The translations under genes were made by a program, and so were the position numbers. A stretch of DNA of 64,000 nucleotides from DATFDN01 sp963767645. Lineage in GTDB: Bacteria > Pseudomonadota > Alphaproteobacteria > Acetobacterales > Acetobacteraceae. The notes beneath the pieces were generated by a model. The model searched no databases, was not told the DNA's origin, and worked only from the letters and a program-made list of their open reading frames with translations. The stretch is from the NCBI GenBank assembly GCA_963767645.1, contig CAVYEW010000002.1, positions 111,089-175,088 of the forward strand, given 5' to 3'. Of this stretch, positions 44,413-53,803 are shown in pieces. How positions within the stretch are numbered: position 1 is the first letter of the stretch; every line of letters begins with the position of its first letter.

Positions 44413-45685
44413 GGACGCCTCTATCAACCTCGCGTTCATGGTGGCTTTCTGATTCACTCGGCTTTGTGGCGTGAGGTGGATCGATGCGGGGTCAGCCGGG
44501 ATTGTTCGACGTCGATGAGCGTCTAAAGCGGCTGAGCGAGCTGGGCGATCAGCTGCTGGCGTTCGCCAGCGCCGTTGATTTCGAGTTATTCCGCTCGGAA
44601 CTGACGCGGGCGCTGGCCTACTCGGACGGCACGCAGGGCGGCCGGCCGCCGTTCGACCCGGTGATGATGTTCCAGATCCTGGTCATCCAGGCCGCCAACA
44701 ACCTTTCGGACGAGCGGGCCGAGTTTCTCATCAACGATCGGCTGTCGTTCATGCGCTTCCTGGGCCTGAGCCTGGCCGATCGCGTGCCCGACGCGCGCAC
44801 AATCTGGCTGTTTCGCGAGAAGCTGACCAAGGCTGGCGCCATCAAGCCACTGTTCGAGCGGTTCGACGCGGCGCTGCGGCAAGCAGGCTACATCGCGATG
44901 GGAGGGCAAATCGTCGACGCCTCGCTCGTCGCCGCGCCCAAGCAGCGCAACACGGACGACGAGAAGGCAGCGATCAAGCAGGGCCGCATCCCCGATACGT
45001 GGAAAGCCAAGCCTGCCAAGCTGCGGCAGAAGGATCGCGATGCCCGCTGGACTGTGAAGTTCAGCAAGGCCAAGGAGCGCGCCGACGGGACGAAGCCTGC
45101 CACCGACATCGCGATCCCAACGTTTGGCTACCAGAACCACATCTCCGTCGATCGCCACCACGGGCTGATCCGGCGATGGGAGGCGACCGACGCGGCGGCC
45201 TATGAGGGCACGCGGCTACGCCACGGTCTGCTCGACAAGAGCAACACCGCCAGCACGGTCTGGGCCGACACGGCGTATCGATCCAAGGCCAACGAGAACT
45301 TCCTCGAGGCGAACGGCTTCGTCAGCCGCATTCATCGCAAGAAGCCGCCGGGTCGTCCGATGTCGCCCAGGACGCGACGCGCCAACGGGCTCAAGTCCAA
45401 GGTTCGCTCGCGGGTCGAGCACGTCTTTGCGGCCCAGAAGGACAAGATGGAGTTGTTCGTCCGAACCATCGGGATCGCCCGGGCTACGGTGAAAATCGGC
45501 TTGGCCAATCTCGTCTACAACATGCGGCGGCTCGTCTATCTCAAACGCCAAGCTGTGGCCTGACACTCAACGCCTCCCCGAACTGCACAGGCGTGGCCAA
45601 CCAAAATCCTCAAGGCGCCCCCGCCCTCACCACGGGCTTCGACCCGTCATCAGACAAGCAACATGACAGGTTGATAGAGGCGTCC
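44413..45685 (+). mobile_element. IS5-family element copy D
   Basis: 1,273 bp, with 18-bp inverted ends GGACGCCTCTATCAACCT and AGCT duplicated at 44409-44412 and 45686-45689. The uninterrupted target is visible in copy 1 of the IS3-type element (AAGAAGCTGCGTCG), which proves the insertion. Confidence 0.96.
44484..45563 (+). CDS. IS5-family transposase (copy D)
   Basis: A 359-residue intact transposase with the same protein sequence as copies B and C. One silent substitution (AAGCCACTG in place of AAGCCGCTG near 44849) distinguishes it from the others. This points to very recent spread within the genome. Confidence 0.95.
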   Translation: MRGQPGLFDVDERLKRLSELGDQLLAFASAVDFELFRSELTRALAYSDGTQGGRPPFDPVMMFQILVIQAANNLSDERAEFLINDRLSFMRFLGLSLADRVPDARTIWLFREKLTKAGAIKPLFERFDAALRQAGYIAMGGQIVDASLVAAPKQRNTDDEKAAIKQGRIPDTWKAKPAKLRQKDRDARWTVKFSKAKERADGTKPATDIAIPTFGYQNHISVDRHHGLIRRWEATDAAAYEGTRLRHGLLDKSNTASTVWADTAYRSKANENFLEANGFVSRIHRKKPPGRPMSPRTRRANGLKSKVRSRVEHVFAAQKDKMELFVRTIGIARATVKIGLANLVYNMRRLVYLKRQAVA

Positions 45686-46045
45686 AGCTGCGTCGCCTAT
45701 ATCGGGAGGAGCGGCTGCAGGTGCGTCGTCGTGGCGGCCGCAAGCGGGCGATCGGCACGCGGGCACCCATGGCGGTGCCGGAGGTGGTCAACCAGCGCTG
45801 GTCGCTGGACTTCGCGTCGGACACGCTGGCGGACGGCCGCCGGTTCCGGATCCTGTGCGTGGTGGACGACTTCAGCCGCGAGTGCCTGGCGCTGGTGGCC
45901 GACACGTCGCTGTCCGGCAAGCGGGTCGCGCGCGAGCTGGACACCGTCGCCGCGGCGCGTAGCTTGCCGCTGGCGGTGGTGAGCGACGTATCCGCCCGGT
46001 GAGAACCGCCTTGCCGGATGATCGGGGGCCGGCTTGCTTTGCGGC

Positions 46046-46486
46046 ATGGCGCGAGACAGGAATGAGGCTGCCACAATGGCAGCCACAGATGCAGACCCGC
46101 TGCATCGGATCGAGATTGTCGGTGAACGGCGGCGTGCGCATGACGCGGCATTCCGCAGGACGGTTGTGACTGAGTCCCTGTCACCTGGTGCCCGGGTGCG
46201 AGAGGTGGCGCGGCGGCATGGGATTTGTCCGAGCCTGGTTTATCGGTGGCGGCGCATGGCCGGAACGGCGGCCGCCGCCTCTCCGGTTCGCTTGATGCCT
46301 GTTCGGATCACCTCGGAGCCAGGAGCGGCGCGGACGCAAGCTGCGCGGGCTATGGGGCCGGACGTTCCGGCACCCCGGCCGTCCGGGGTGATCGAGATCG
46401 AGTTCGCAGGCGGCGTACGCGTGCGGGTCGACGACGCGGTGAGCCTGGTGGCGCTGCGGCGGGTGATAGCGGTGCTGCGCGGATGA
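46046..46486 (+). CDS. tnpA: IS66 accessory protein TnpA
   Basis: A protein of about 146 residues with a helix-turn-helix (AFRRTVVTESLSPGARVREV, ARRHGICPSLVYRWRRMAG) and a C-terminal IEIEFAGGVRVRVDDAVSL segment typical of IS66 OrfA. The start is uncertain: ATGs at 46034, 46046 and 46076 are all in frame, the last with GAGG about 9 bp upstream. The stop overlaps tnpB (ATGA). Confidence 0.85.
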   Translation: MARDRNEAATMAATDADPLHRIEIVGERRRAHDAAFRRTVVTESLSPGARVREVARRHGICPSLVYRWRRMAGTAAAASPVRLMPVRITSEPGAARTQAARAMGPDVPAPRPSGVIEIEFAGGVRVRVDDAVSLVALRRVIAVLRG

Positions 46487-46830
46487 TGCTGCCGCCCAGC
46501 GGCGTGCGGGTCTGGCTGGCGACCGGTGCCACCGACATGCGGCGCGGCATGAATGGCCTTACTCTGCAAGTGCAACAGGCCCTGCAGCGCGATCCGCATG
46601 CTGGAGACGTCTACGTCTTCCGGGGCAAGCGCGGTGATCTGGTGAAGATTCTCTGGCATGACGGTTTGGGGATGTCGCTGTATGCCAAGCGGCTGGAGCG
46701 CGGGCGGTTCATCTGGCCGTCGCCGGCCGATGGCGTTGTGTCGGTCTCCATGGGCCAACTCGGCTACATGTTGGAAGGGATCGATTGGCGGCATCCGCGG
46801 CGGACGTGGCGGCCGGAGATGGCCGGCTGA
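46483..46830 (+). CDS. tnpB: IS66 accessory protein TnpB
   Basis: A 115-residue protein, MMLPPSGVRVWLATGATDMR, then RGMNGLTLQVQQALQRDPHA, VYVFRGKRGDLVKILWHDG and the tail EGIDWRHPRRTWRPE. This is the highly conserved IS66 OrfB (TnpB), required for transposition but of unclear biochemical role. It overlaps tnpA by 4 bp. Confidence 0.95.
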   Translation: MMLPPSGVRVWLATGATDMRRGMNGLTLQVQQALQRDPHAGDVYVFRGKRGDLVKILWHDGLGMSLYAKRLERGRFIWPSPADGVVSVSMGQLGYMLEGIDWRHPRRTWRPEMAG

Positions 46831-46902
46831 ACCCGTAGCCGGCGGCTTCGGTCTGCAAATTCACCGCATACAATCCCGGGCCGGTGTGATTCACTGCCCT
46901 GC

Positions 46903-48485
46903 GTGACGCCCGCGCCGGACATTGAGCCCGACAGCATCGACGCACTCCGCGCCGCTCTTGCGGCTGAACAACGCGCCCGGCGCGAGGCCGAGGCACGCGC
47001 CTCTGGCGCGGAGGCGATGGTGGCGCATCTGAAGCTGCTGATCGCCAAGCTGAGGCATGACCGCTTCGGCGCCTCGTCCGAGCGCGGCCGCAAGCTGCTC
47101 GACCAGATGGAACTGCAACTTGAGGAGCTGGAGGCTGCGGCCAGCGAGGACGCCGCCGCCGTCACTGCCGCAGCCGAGGCGGATCGTGCGGGCGTGCGCG
47201 GTCTCGCGCGCCGCAAGCCGGTCCGCGCACCCTTGCCGGCGCATTTGCCGCGCGAGCGGGTGGTCATCCCAGGACCGAGCGAGTGCCCCTGCTGCGGCGG
47301 CAAGCTCGCCAAGCTTGGTGAGGATGTGACCGAGACCCTGGAGGTGATCCCGCGCCGGTGGAAGGTGGTGCAGACGGTGCGGGAGAAGCTCAGCTGCCGT
47401 GCCTGCGAGAGCATCACCCAGCCGCCGGCGCCGTTCCACCCGATCGCGCGCGGCCGGGCGGGACCGAACCTGCTGGCGATGATCCTGGAGGCCAAGTTCG
47501 GCCAGCACCTGCCGCTGAACCGACAGAGCGAGGTCTATGCTCGCGAGGGGATTGAGCTCGACGTCTCCACCTTGGCCGACTGGGTTGGCGCCTGCACCGC
47601 CAGCCTGGCGCCGCTGCTCACGCTGATCCGCGCGCACGTGATGGCGGCCGAGCGCATCCACGGCGACGATACCACAGTGCCGGTGCTCGCGAAGGGCAAG
47701 ACCATCACCGGCCGATTATGGACCTATGTGCGCGATGACCGGCCGTTCGCCGGACCCGCACCCCCAGCGGCGGTGTTCTTCTACTCGCGTGACCGTACGG
47801 CAGAGCATCCAAACCGGCATTTGGCCGGGTATACTGGGATCCTGCAGGCCGATGCCTATGCCGGGTTCAACGATCTCTACCGGCCGGAGCGCAAGACAGG
47901 GCCGATCACCGAAGCAGCGTGCTGGGGACATGGGCGTCGGAAATTCTTTGATCTGGCTCAGCTCGCCAAAGCACCCCTCGCCCTTGAGGCGGTACGGCGG
48001 ATCGATGCCATCTTTGATGTCGAGCGCACGACCAACGGTTGGCACACGCGCAGCGCCGGACCATCCGGCAGCAGCATGTGGCTTTCCTGGTCAGCGTTCT
48101 CGAGACCTGGATGCGCACGGCGAGCAAGCTGACCAGGCATGCCGAAAAAGGTCGCTAAGGCTATGAACCATGCTCAAGCGATGGACTCGTTCAGAAGATT
48201 TCTCGGCGATGGCCATGTTCGCCTGAGCAACAACGCCGCAGAACGCGCTTGCGCGGCATCGCCCTCGGAGGGAAGTCATGGCTGTAAGCTGGCAGTGATC
48301 GCGGTGGCGAGCGAGCCGCAGCCATGTATTCGCTCATCATCACCGCCAAGCTGAACGAGGTGGATCCGCGCGCCTGGCTCGCCGACGTCCTGGCACGGAT
48401 CGCCGATCATCCCGCCTCCAGGCTGCACGAGCTGCTGCCCTGGAACTGGCGCAGCCAACCCAGCGACACCGCACAGGCAGCCTGA
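46903..48485 (+). pseudogene. tnpC: IS66 transposase TnpC, frameshifted C-terminus
   Basis: From a GTG at 46903 the protein is normal through the coiled coil, the zinc-binding CPCCGGKL and the DDE core (RIHGDDTTVPVLAKGKT; YTGILQADAYAGFNDLY). After IDAIFDVER (about 48028) the family sequence continues only by switching frame: RQQHVAFLVSVLETWMRT in another frame, then LGDGHVRLSNNAAER, then MYSLIITAKLNEVDPRAWLA to 48485. At least three shifts are needed. The catalytic glutamate region (NNAAER) is therefore out of frame. Confidence 0.88.
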
Positions 48486-49241
48486 CCCCCTACACCACCC
48501 TGGCCCTCGCCGGATGGATACTGAGCGACAACGGCACGGAGCTGACCAGCGTGGCGATCCTGCGCTGGTCGCAGGACCGGGCGGTGGGCTGGCACTACAT
48601 CGCGCCTGGCAAGCCGCAGCAGAACGCGTTCGCCGAGAGCTTCATCGGCCGCCTGCGCGACGAGTGCCTGAACGAGACCGTGTTTACCTCGCTGCGGCAC
48701 GCCCGGGCCGTGTTGGCGAACTGGCAGCGCGACTACAATGAGATCAGGCCGCATTCGGCGTTGAATGGCCGCGCGCCCGGCTCGACGAGGCTGCCGCTGT
48801 GCTCGCCTGGCTCAAGCCCGCTGCGCGTCGCCTCCGGCGATGGCCTGCGGCCAGGCTTGACCGAGGCGGCGCGCGACGGCGGGACGAATCATGGCCGGGA
48901 CGGAGACACGGCGCTAGACCGAACCGAGAAACACCGTCACGATCGGCGTGGCGGCAACCGCGGACTCTACTTCTGACTGGAGGGAAGAAGGGGCTCAGGT
49001 CACAAATTCTATTCCGTATTTTCGATATAGCGACGTTTCGAAGCACCGAATGTAAAAGGCTGAATATTGATCATTCTTCAGTAGCCGAACGGACGCACAG
49101 CTCATGAAAAAAGCGCCATCGATCCGTCACAGGTAGTGTGCTCGTAATCCGCCGCGAGCACCAAGCCGAGCGATCCGCCCCAGCCCTGGGACTGCAAGAG
49201 AACGGTCAGGAACAGTTCTTATCCACCTCCGCCGGTGCCCC

Positions 49242-50630
49242 TCAATTCAAAAAAATCTTCCCCGGATTCATGATCCCCCGCGGATCGAGCGCCTGCTTCA
49301 CGCTCCGCATAACCGCCAGCGCCTCGGCGCCATGCTCCTGCACCAAAAACTCGCGCTTCCCAATCCCCACCCCATGCTCCCCGCTGCACGACCCGCCCAA
49401 CGCCAGCGCCCGCGCCACGATCTGCCGATCCAACGCCCAGGCCCGCGCCATGCCATCCGGCTCGGGCGGCACCAGGATCACGGTATGGAAATTCCCGTCC
49501 CCCACATGCCCGACCACCGCCCCGGTCAGGCCCGACGCCAGGATATCCTCCTTGGTCCCCAGGATCGCCTCATCCAATCGCGAGATCGGCACGATCGAAT
49601 CCGTCGCCAGCGACTGATGCCCCGGCTTCAGCGCCAGCGCCGCCCACAGCGCGTCATGCCGCGCCTGCCATAGCTTCGCCCGCTCCGCCGGATCGGTCGC
49701 CCAGCGGAACCCCTTGGCGCCCTGCTCGGCGGCAAGCTCCTCGGCCTGTCCGGCCTGCTCGGCAACGCTTGCCTCGGTGCCGTGGAACTCGAAGAACAGG
49801 CTGGGCAGCGCCTCCAGCCCCTGCAGCTTCGAATACGCGATGCAGGCGCCCATCTGCACGTCGTCCAGCAGTTCCATCCGCGCTACCGGAATCCCCGATT
49901 GCAGCACCGCGATCGCGGTCTCCACCGCGCCGCGCAAATCAGGGAACTGGCAGGCAGCCGAGGAGACTGCCTCCGGAATGCCGTGCAGGCGCAACTGGAT
50001 CTCGGTGATCACCCCGAGCGTGCCCTCCGAGCCGATGAACAGCCGCGTCAGGTCGTAGCCGGTCGAGGATTTGCGCACCCGCCCGCCGGTGCGGATCACC
50101 TGCCCGTCGGCCAGCGCCACCGTCAGCCCCAGCACGTTCTCGCGGATCGTGCCGTAGCGCACCGCGTTGGTGCCGGAGGCGCGGGTCGCGCACATGCCGC
50201 CCATCGTGCAGTCGGCGGTGCCGGGATCGACCGGAAAGAACAGGCCCTGGTCGCGCAGATGCTCGTTCAGCTTCGGCCGCGTCACCCCGGCCTGCACGCG
50301 GCAATCCATGTCGGCGGCATTCACCTCCAGGATCGCGTCCATCCGCGACAGGTCGAAGGTGATGCCGCCCCGCACCGGCGTGACATGCCCCTCCAGCGAG
50401 GTGCCGGCGCCCCATGCCACCGCCGGCACGCGATGTTCGTGACACAGCGCGAGCAGGCGCGAAATCTCCTCGGTGGTCTCCAGGAACGCGACGGCATCCG
50501 GCGGGACCGGCGTCTGCGTGTCCTGGCCGTGCGAGTGGTGCTCGCGCAGCGCGGCATTGGTGGTGATCCGCTCGCCCAGGAAGCCTCGGGCGGCGTCGAT
50601 CACCGCCTCGATCTCACGTCGCATCCTCAT
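49242..50630 (-). CDS. FAD-linked oxidase (GlcD / D-lactate dehydrogenase-like)
   Basis: A 462-residue PCMH-type flavoprotein. The FAD-binding domain includes VPAVAWGAGTSLEGHVTPVR (about residues 68-87), VDPGTADCTMGGMCATRASG and GSEGTLGVITEIQLRLHG. The C-terminal cap has HVGDGNFHTVILVP and SCSGEHGVGIGKR. These enzymes oxidise D-2-hydroxyacids such as D-lactate or glycolate. I chose the ATG at 50630; upstream codons look non-coding. Two FAD-oxidase partners (GlcE, GlcF) are absent here, favouring a single-subunit D-lactate dehydrogenase. Confidence 0.9.
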   Translation of the reverse strand: MRMRREIEAVIDAARGFLGERITTNAALREHHSHGQDTQTPVPPDAVAFLETTEEISRLLALCHEHRVPAVAWGAGTSLEGHVTPVRGGITFDLSRMDAILEVNAADMDCRVQAGVTRPKLNEHLRDQGLFFPVDPGTADCTMGGMCATRASGTNAVRYGTIRENVLGLTVALADGQVIRTGGRVRKSSTGYDLTRLFIGSEGTLGVITEIQLRLHGIPEAVSSAACQFPDLRGAVETAIAVLQSGIPVARMELLDDVQMGACIAYSKLQGLEALPSLFFEFHGTEASVAEQAGQAEELAAEQGAKGFRWATDPAERAKLWQARHDALWAALALKPGHQSLATDSIVPISRLDEAILGTKEDILASGLTGAVVGHVGDGNFHTVILVPPEPDGMARAWALDRQIVARALALGGSCSGEHGVGIGKREFLVQEHGAEALAVMRSVKQALDPRGIMNPGKIFLN

Positions 50631-50715
50631 GCTCTCCCCCCGCGCGGCGGCGCGGCGTGCGACTATCGGGCGGGGCACGCGCGCTGTGAAGCCCCGCCCG
50701 GCGGCGATTTCCTGC

Positions 50716-52341
50716 TCAGCTGCCCATGCCAGACGGTGCCGAGCCCGACAGGAACGTTATCTGCGTGCCGTCGGTCAGCGTGAGCTGGCTCGACCCGCCG
50801 CTCACAGTCTGGCTCTTGACCGCGCTGCCGGTGAAGCCCTGATAGGCGATCGTGTCGCGCGTCGGGTCGAAACCCACCACCAGGTCGCTGCCGGCGTGCC
50901 CGCGCGCGAACACCAGGTGCGCGACGCCGGTCCCGACGGTCAGCGTAGTCGCCCCGGTTCCGAACTGCACCGTGGCATCTCCCGCTCCCGCCGCGATGAC
51001 GGCGGCCCCAGTGCCCCCGATGTAATCGAGCGTGCCGCCTTGCCCGTGATAGGCGAAGAGGCCGGCGCCGCCGAGCACCGTGCTGGCGCCGCCGGCCAGG
51101 CCGGTCAGGTCGGTGCTGCCCGCCCCGGCGTGGATGGTGTCGCGTCCCGAGGCCACCACGACGACGCTGCCCGCGGTGGTGATGCTGTCCGCTCCGGCGC
51201 TGAACACGGTTCCCGAGTTGCGCAGATCCAGGGCATCGCTCGCCGCCTTCTGCGTCGTCACGGTGGTGGGGCCGCCGGTGGAGACCAGGCTGACCCCGCC
51301 GGCTCCGGCCTCGAGCGTGTCGTTGCTGCCGGCGATCACCGCCCAGGCATGGGCGCCGCCGGTGCGCGCGATCGTGTCGCTCTGGCTGATCGTGAATGCG
51401 CTGCTAACGCCGCCAAGCGCCGGTTCAACGGTCAGCGGCGTGTTGTTGGTCAGCACCGCCCGGCCGGAGACAAGCTGCGATTGCGTCAGGCCGTAGAAGC
51501 TGTTGTCGCTCACCGACGCGGTCAGGCTTGCCGCATTGTGGATGCCGGTCGGGATGTGCGCGTGCAGGTCGTTGAGGATGGTGTTGCCGGTCACGACCAA
51601 AGTCGAGCCGGCGGGCACCCCGCCCTCTTCCCCGTAGGAGATGATGACGGGGTTCTGCGATTGCGGCCCCTGCTCGATCGTGTTGCCCTGAATCAGCGCA
51701 TTGCCGCCATTCGGCAGGTCGATCTCGTAGCTGCCCGTGCCGCTCGGGCCGTCGCTGATGGTGCTGTCCAGGATCGTGGTATTCAGCGCGCGGCTCTTGA
51801 TGTCATGTCCGCGGATCGCCTCGGTGGACATGCTGTTCTCGAACGTGAACTGCGCAATCTTGTTGACGTAGATGTTGTGAGTGTAGCCGTCGCCGGCGCC
51901 GTTATAGACGAAGGTCGAAGCATTGACGATGATGGTTCCGGTGTTGGCGACGGCAGGCGTCGCCAGCAGCCCGTCCTGGTTGTTGTTGATGAAATCATCG
52001 TTGAGGGTGAGGTTCCCCGCCTGGTAGCGGATGCCGGCGCCGTTGTTGCCGTCGGCGGCGGAAATCCGCGCTCCGCTCAGCTGGAAGCCGTCGATCTCGA
52101 CGTTCGGGGCATGGCCGCCGTCGCCGACGGTGATGATCCCCTTCCGGTTGCTCGGCGCGACGGTGGCCTCGATCGTCGCCATCCCGCCGATCGCCTCCAG
52201 CGTGATGCTGTCGTTGATCTGCACGAAATCGTTCTTGTACGTGCCGGCCTCGACCAGGATCACGTCGTTGTCGTGCGAGGCGGCGACGGCCTGGGCGATG
52301 GTGCTGAATTGCAGCCCCGCACCGACAGTAAGCGTTGTCAC
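50716..52341 (-). CDS. Secreted parallel beta-helix protein
   Basis: A 541-residue protein starting at a GTG (52341) preceded by GAGGAG. Residues 1-270 form a right-handed parallel beta-helix pattern (FSTIAQAVAASHDNDVILVE; ITLEAIGGMATIE; stacked NNQDGLLATPAVAN). The C-terminal half has repeated GGxGxxxxxxGxG-type turns (AGGVSLVSTGG, AGADSITTAG, GGASTVLGGAG, GGTGAAVIAAGAGDATVQFG) reminiscent of RTX/hemolysin-type calcium-binding repeats, and ends LTLTDGTQITF. There is no N-terminal signal peptide, which would fit type I secretion. The substrate, if any, is unknown. Confidence 0.75.
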   Translation of the reverse strand: MTTLTVGAGLQFSTIAQAVAASHDNDVILVEAGTYKNDFVQINDSITLEAIGGMATIEATVAPSNRKGIITVGDGGHAPNVEIDGFQLSGARISAADGNNGAGIRYQAGNLTLNDDFINNNQDGLLATPAVANTGTIIVNASTFVYNGAGDGYTHNIYVNKIAQFTFENSMSTEAIRGHDIKSRALNTTILDSTISDGPSGTGSYEIDLPNGGNALIQGNTIEQGPQSQNPVIISYGEEGGVPAGSTLVVTGNTILNDLHAHIPTGIHNAASLTASVSDNSFYGLTQSQLVSGRAVLTNNTPLTVEPALGGVSSAFTISQSDTIARTGGAHAWAVIAGSNDTLEAGAGGVSLVSTGGPTTVTTQKAASDALDLRNSGTVFSAGADSITTAGSVVVVASGRDTIHAGAGSTDLTGLAGGASTVLGGAGLFAYHGQGGTLDYIGGTGAAVIAAGAGDATVQFGTGATTLTVGTGVAHLVFARGHAGSDLVVGFDPTRDTIAYQGFTGSAVKSQTVSGGSSQLTLTDGTQITFLSGSAPSGMGS

Positions 52342-52605
52342 AGGAATCTCCTCGGCATCGGATTGTAGGGGAAAGCGCGCGCAGTTTGAGCGGCCGGACT
52401 TAAGATTATCTTACGGGTAAGAAATATTCCACCGAGATGCACGGACGGCGAGAAACTTCCAGTGCGCGATTGATTGCTGCGCTATCGTTTGTGCATGCAC
52501 GAACCCGGATCGGGACCGAGCCGCGTTGTTTCCCGCCCGGCGCGTTGACGGCGGCCGCCCCTCGCCCGTAGCGTCCACTTCGCAACGGGTGCGAGGGGAT
52601 GCGAT

Positions 52606-53385
52606 ATGGCCAACCTGATCAAGCAGCGGCTCAAGGACGGCAAGGCGGTCGTCAACGGCTGGCTGGCGATCCCATCCGGCTTCTCGGCCGAGGTCATGGC
52701 CCAGTGCGGCTGGGACAGCGTCACCGTGGACATGCAGCACGGCGTGCAGGACTACCAATCCATGGTGCAGTGCTTCCAGGCCATGCAGACGCATCCGGTG
52801 ACGCCGCTGGTGCGCGTGCCGTGGAACGAGCCGGGGATCATCGGCAAGGTGCTGGACGGCGGCGCCTGGGGCGTGATCTGCCCGATGGTGAACACCAGGG
52901 AGGAGGCGCAGCGCCTGGTCGAGTACAGCCTGTATCCGCCGGCCGGCAAGCGCAGCAACGGCCCGATCCGCGCCGCCATGTACGGCGAGGCCAGCAACTA
53001 CCAGACCATCGCCAATGACGAGGTCATGGTCATCCCGATGATCGAGACCCAGGACGCGATCGACAACATCGAGGCGATCCTCGACGTGCCGGGGATCAGC
53101 GGCATCTATGTCGGCCCGTCCGATCTCGGCTTCTCGCTCGGCATGATCCCGGTGCTCGACCGCGAGGAGCCGAGGATCCTCGGCATCTACGAGATGCTGA
53201 TCCGCGAGACCAAGAAGCGCGGCCTGTTCGCCGGCCTGCACAACGGCACGCCCGCCTACGCGGCGCGCATGATCGACATGGGCTTCCGCTTCGTGACCAT
53301 CGCCAACGACAGCGGCCTGATGGCCCGCGCCGCGCGCGAGGCCGTCACCGCGACGCGCAAGGCCGCCGGCCCTGTCGCGGGATAA
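52606..53385 (+). CDS. HpcH/HpaI-family aldolase
   Basis: A 259-residue class II pyruvate aldolase-like protein. VTVDMQHGVQDY (about residues 39-50), VRVPWNEPGIIGKVLDGGAW (about 69-88), VIPMIETQDAIDNIEAI and GPSDLGFSLG form the metal- and pyruvate-binding barrel. It cleaves or forms 4-hydroxy-2-oxoacids. The adjacent UxaA remnant suggests an earlier sugar-acid catabolic group. The ATG at 52606 has GAGGGG about 9 bp upstream. Confidence 0.9.
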   Translation: MANLIKQRLKDGKAVVNGWLAIPSGFSAEVMAQCGWDSVTVDMQHGVQDYQSMVQCFQAMQTHPVTPLVRVPWNEPGIIGKVLDGGAWGVICPMVNTREEAQRLVEYSLYPPAGKRSNGPIRAAMYGEASNYQTIANDEVMVIPMIETQDAIDNIEAILDVPGISGIYVGPSDLGFSLGMIPVLDREEPRILGIYEMLIRETKKRGLFAGLHNGTPAYAARMIDMGFRFVTIANDSGLMARAAREAVTATRKAAGPVAG

Positions 53386-53418
53386 CGAGCCGACCTATCT
53401 AGCAACCCGGAAGTCTTC

Positions 53419-53455
53419 TCCCCCTCCCCTCGTGGGAGGGGGCCGGGGGAGGGGA
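53419..53455. repeat. R1 palindromic repeat
   Basis: CTCCCCCTCCCCTCGTGGGA then GGGGGCCGGGGGAGGGG, between the aldolase gene and the UxaA remnant. Confidence 0.75.
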
Positions 53456-53474
53456 CGCAGGAAAAGGTCCAGCC

Positions 53475-53670
53475 ATGCCCCCGCCCGTGATCCGCCTGCA
53501 CCAGAACGACACGTGGTGATCGCGCGCGCCACGCTGCTGCCGGGCACGCCGGTCGCCGAGGGAATCGCCGCCGCATGCTGCGCGTGGCATCAGGGGAGCG
53601 GACGAAGAGCGAGCTGTTCGACTTCGGCGCAGCGGAGTTCGCGCCCTGGGTGATCGGGGCGACGAGGTGA
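53475..53670 (+). pseudogene. UxaA-family dehydratase, internally deleted remnant
   Basis: The start reads MPPPVIRLHQND; after a one-base shift it continues HVVIARATLLPGTPVAEGIAA, the SAF domain of UxaA (altronate dehydratase) proteins. About 20 bp later the frame is already at the family's C-terminus: RVASGERTKSELFDFGAAEF, then APWVIGATR and stop. Roughly nine tenths of the gene is missing. It lies 90 bp after the aldolase gene. Confidence 0.7.
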
Positions 53671-53684
53671 ATCGCATGTCACTC

Positions 53685-53718
53685 CGTCATGGCCGGACTG
53701 GTTCCGGCCATCCACGCC
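53685..53718. repeat. R2 palindromic repeat
   Basis: CGTCATGGCCGGACTGGTTC then CGGCCATCCACGCC, a single unit. Confidence 0.65.
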
Positions 53719-53803
53719 TCTGTGGCGCACGGGCACGACACCGTGTGTCTGCCATAAGCGATCGCCTCGGCACCAAGTCACATCACTCAAGACGGTTTCA
53801 CCG

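Larger units (their letters stand above)
45988..48521 (+). mobile_element. IS66-family element
   Basis: 2,534 bp with inverted ends GTATCCGCCCGGTGAG (45988) and GTATCCATCCGGCGAG (other strand, 48521). The 8-bp duplication TGAGCGAC (45980-45987 and 48522-48529) is the length diagnostic of IS66. It carries tnpA, tnpB and a degraded tnpC. Confidence 0.95.
44165..48976 (+). pseudogene. IS3-family OrfB (copy 2), split into three parts
   Basis: OrfB is broken by the IS5-family copy D after NHKKL (44412) and by the IS66 element after LPLAVVSD (45987). The three pieces are 44165-44412, 45690-45987 and 48530-48976; together they restore the copy 1 sequence. The integrase core is cut between catalytic segments, so this copy cannot make active transposase alone. 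Confidence 0.92.
43841..49002 (+). mobile_element. IS3-family (IS407-group-like) element copy 2, interrupted by two other elements
   Basis: The ends TGACCTGAGCCCC at 43841 and, inverted, at 49002 have a CAAA duplication at 43837-43840 and 49003-49006. Copy D of the IS5-family element (44413-45685) and an IS66 element (45988-48521) sit inside its orfB. The remaining sequence matches copy 1 except for a few substitutions near the 3' end. Confidence 0.92.
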
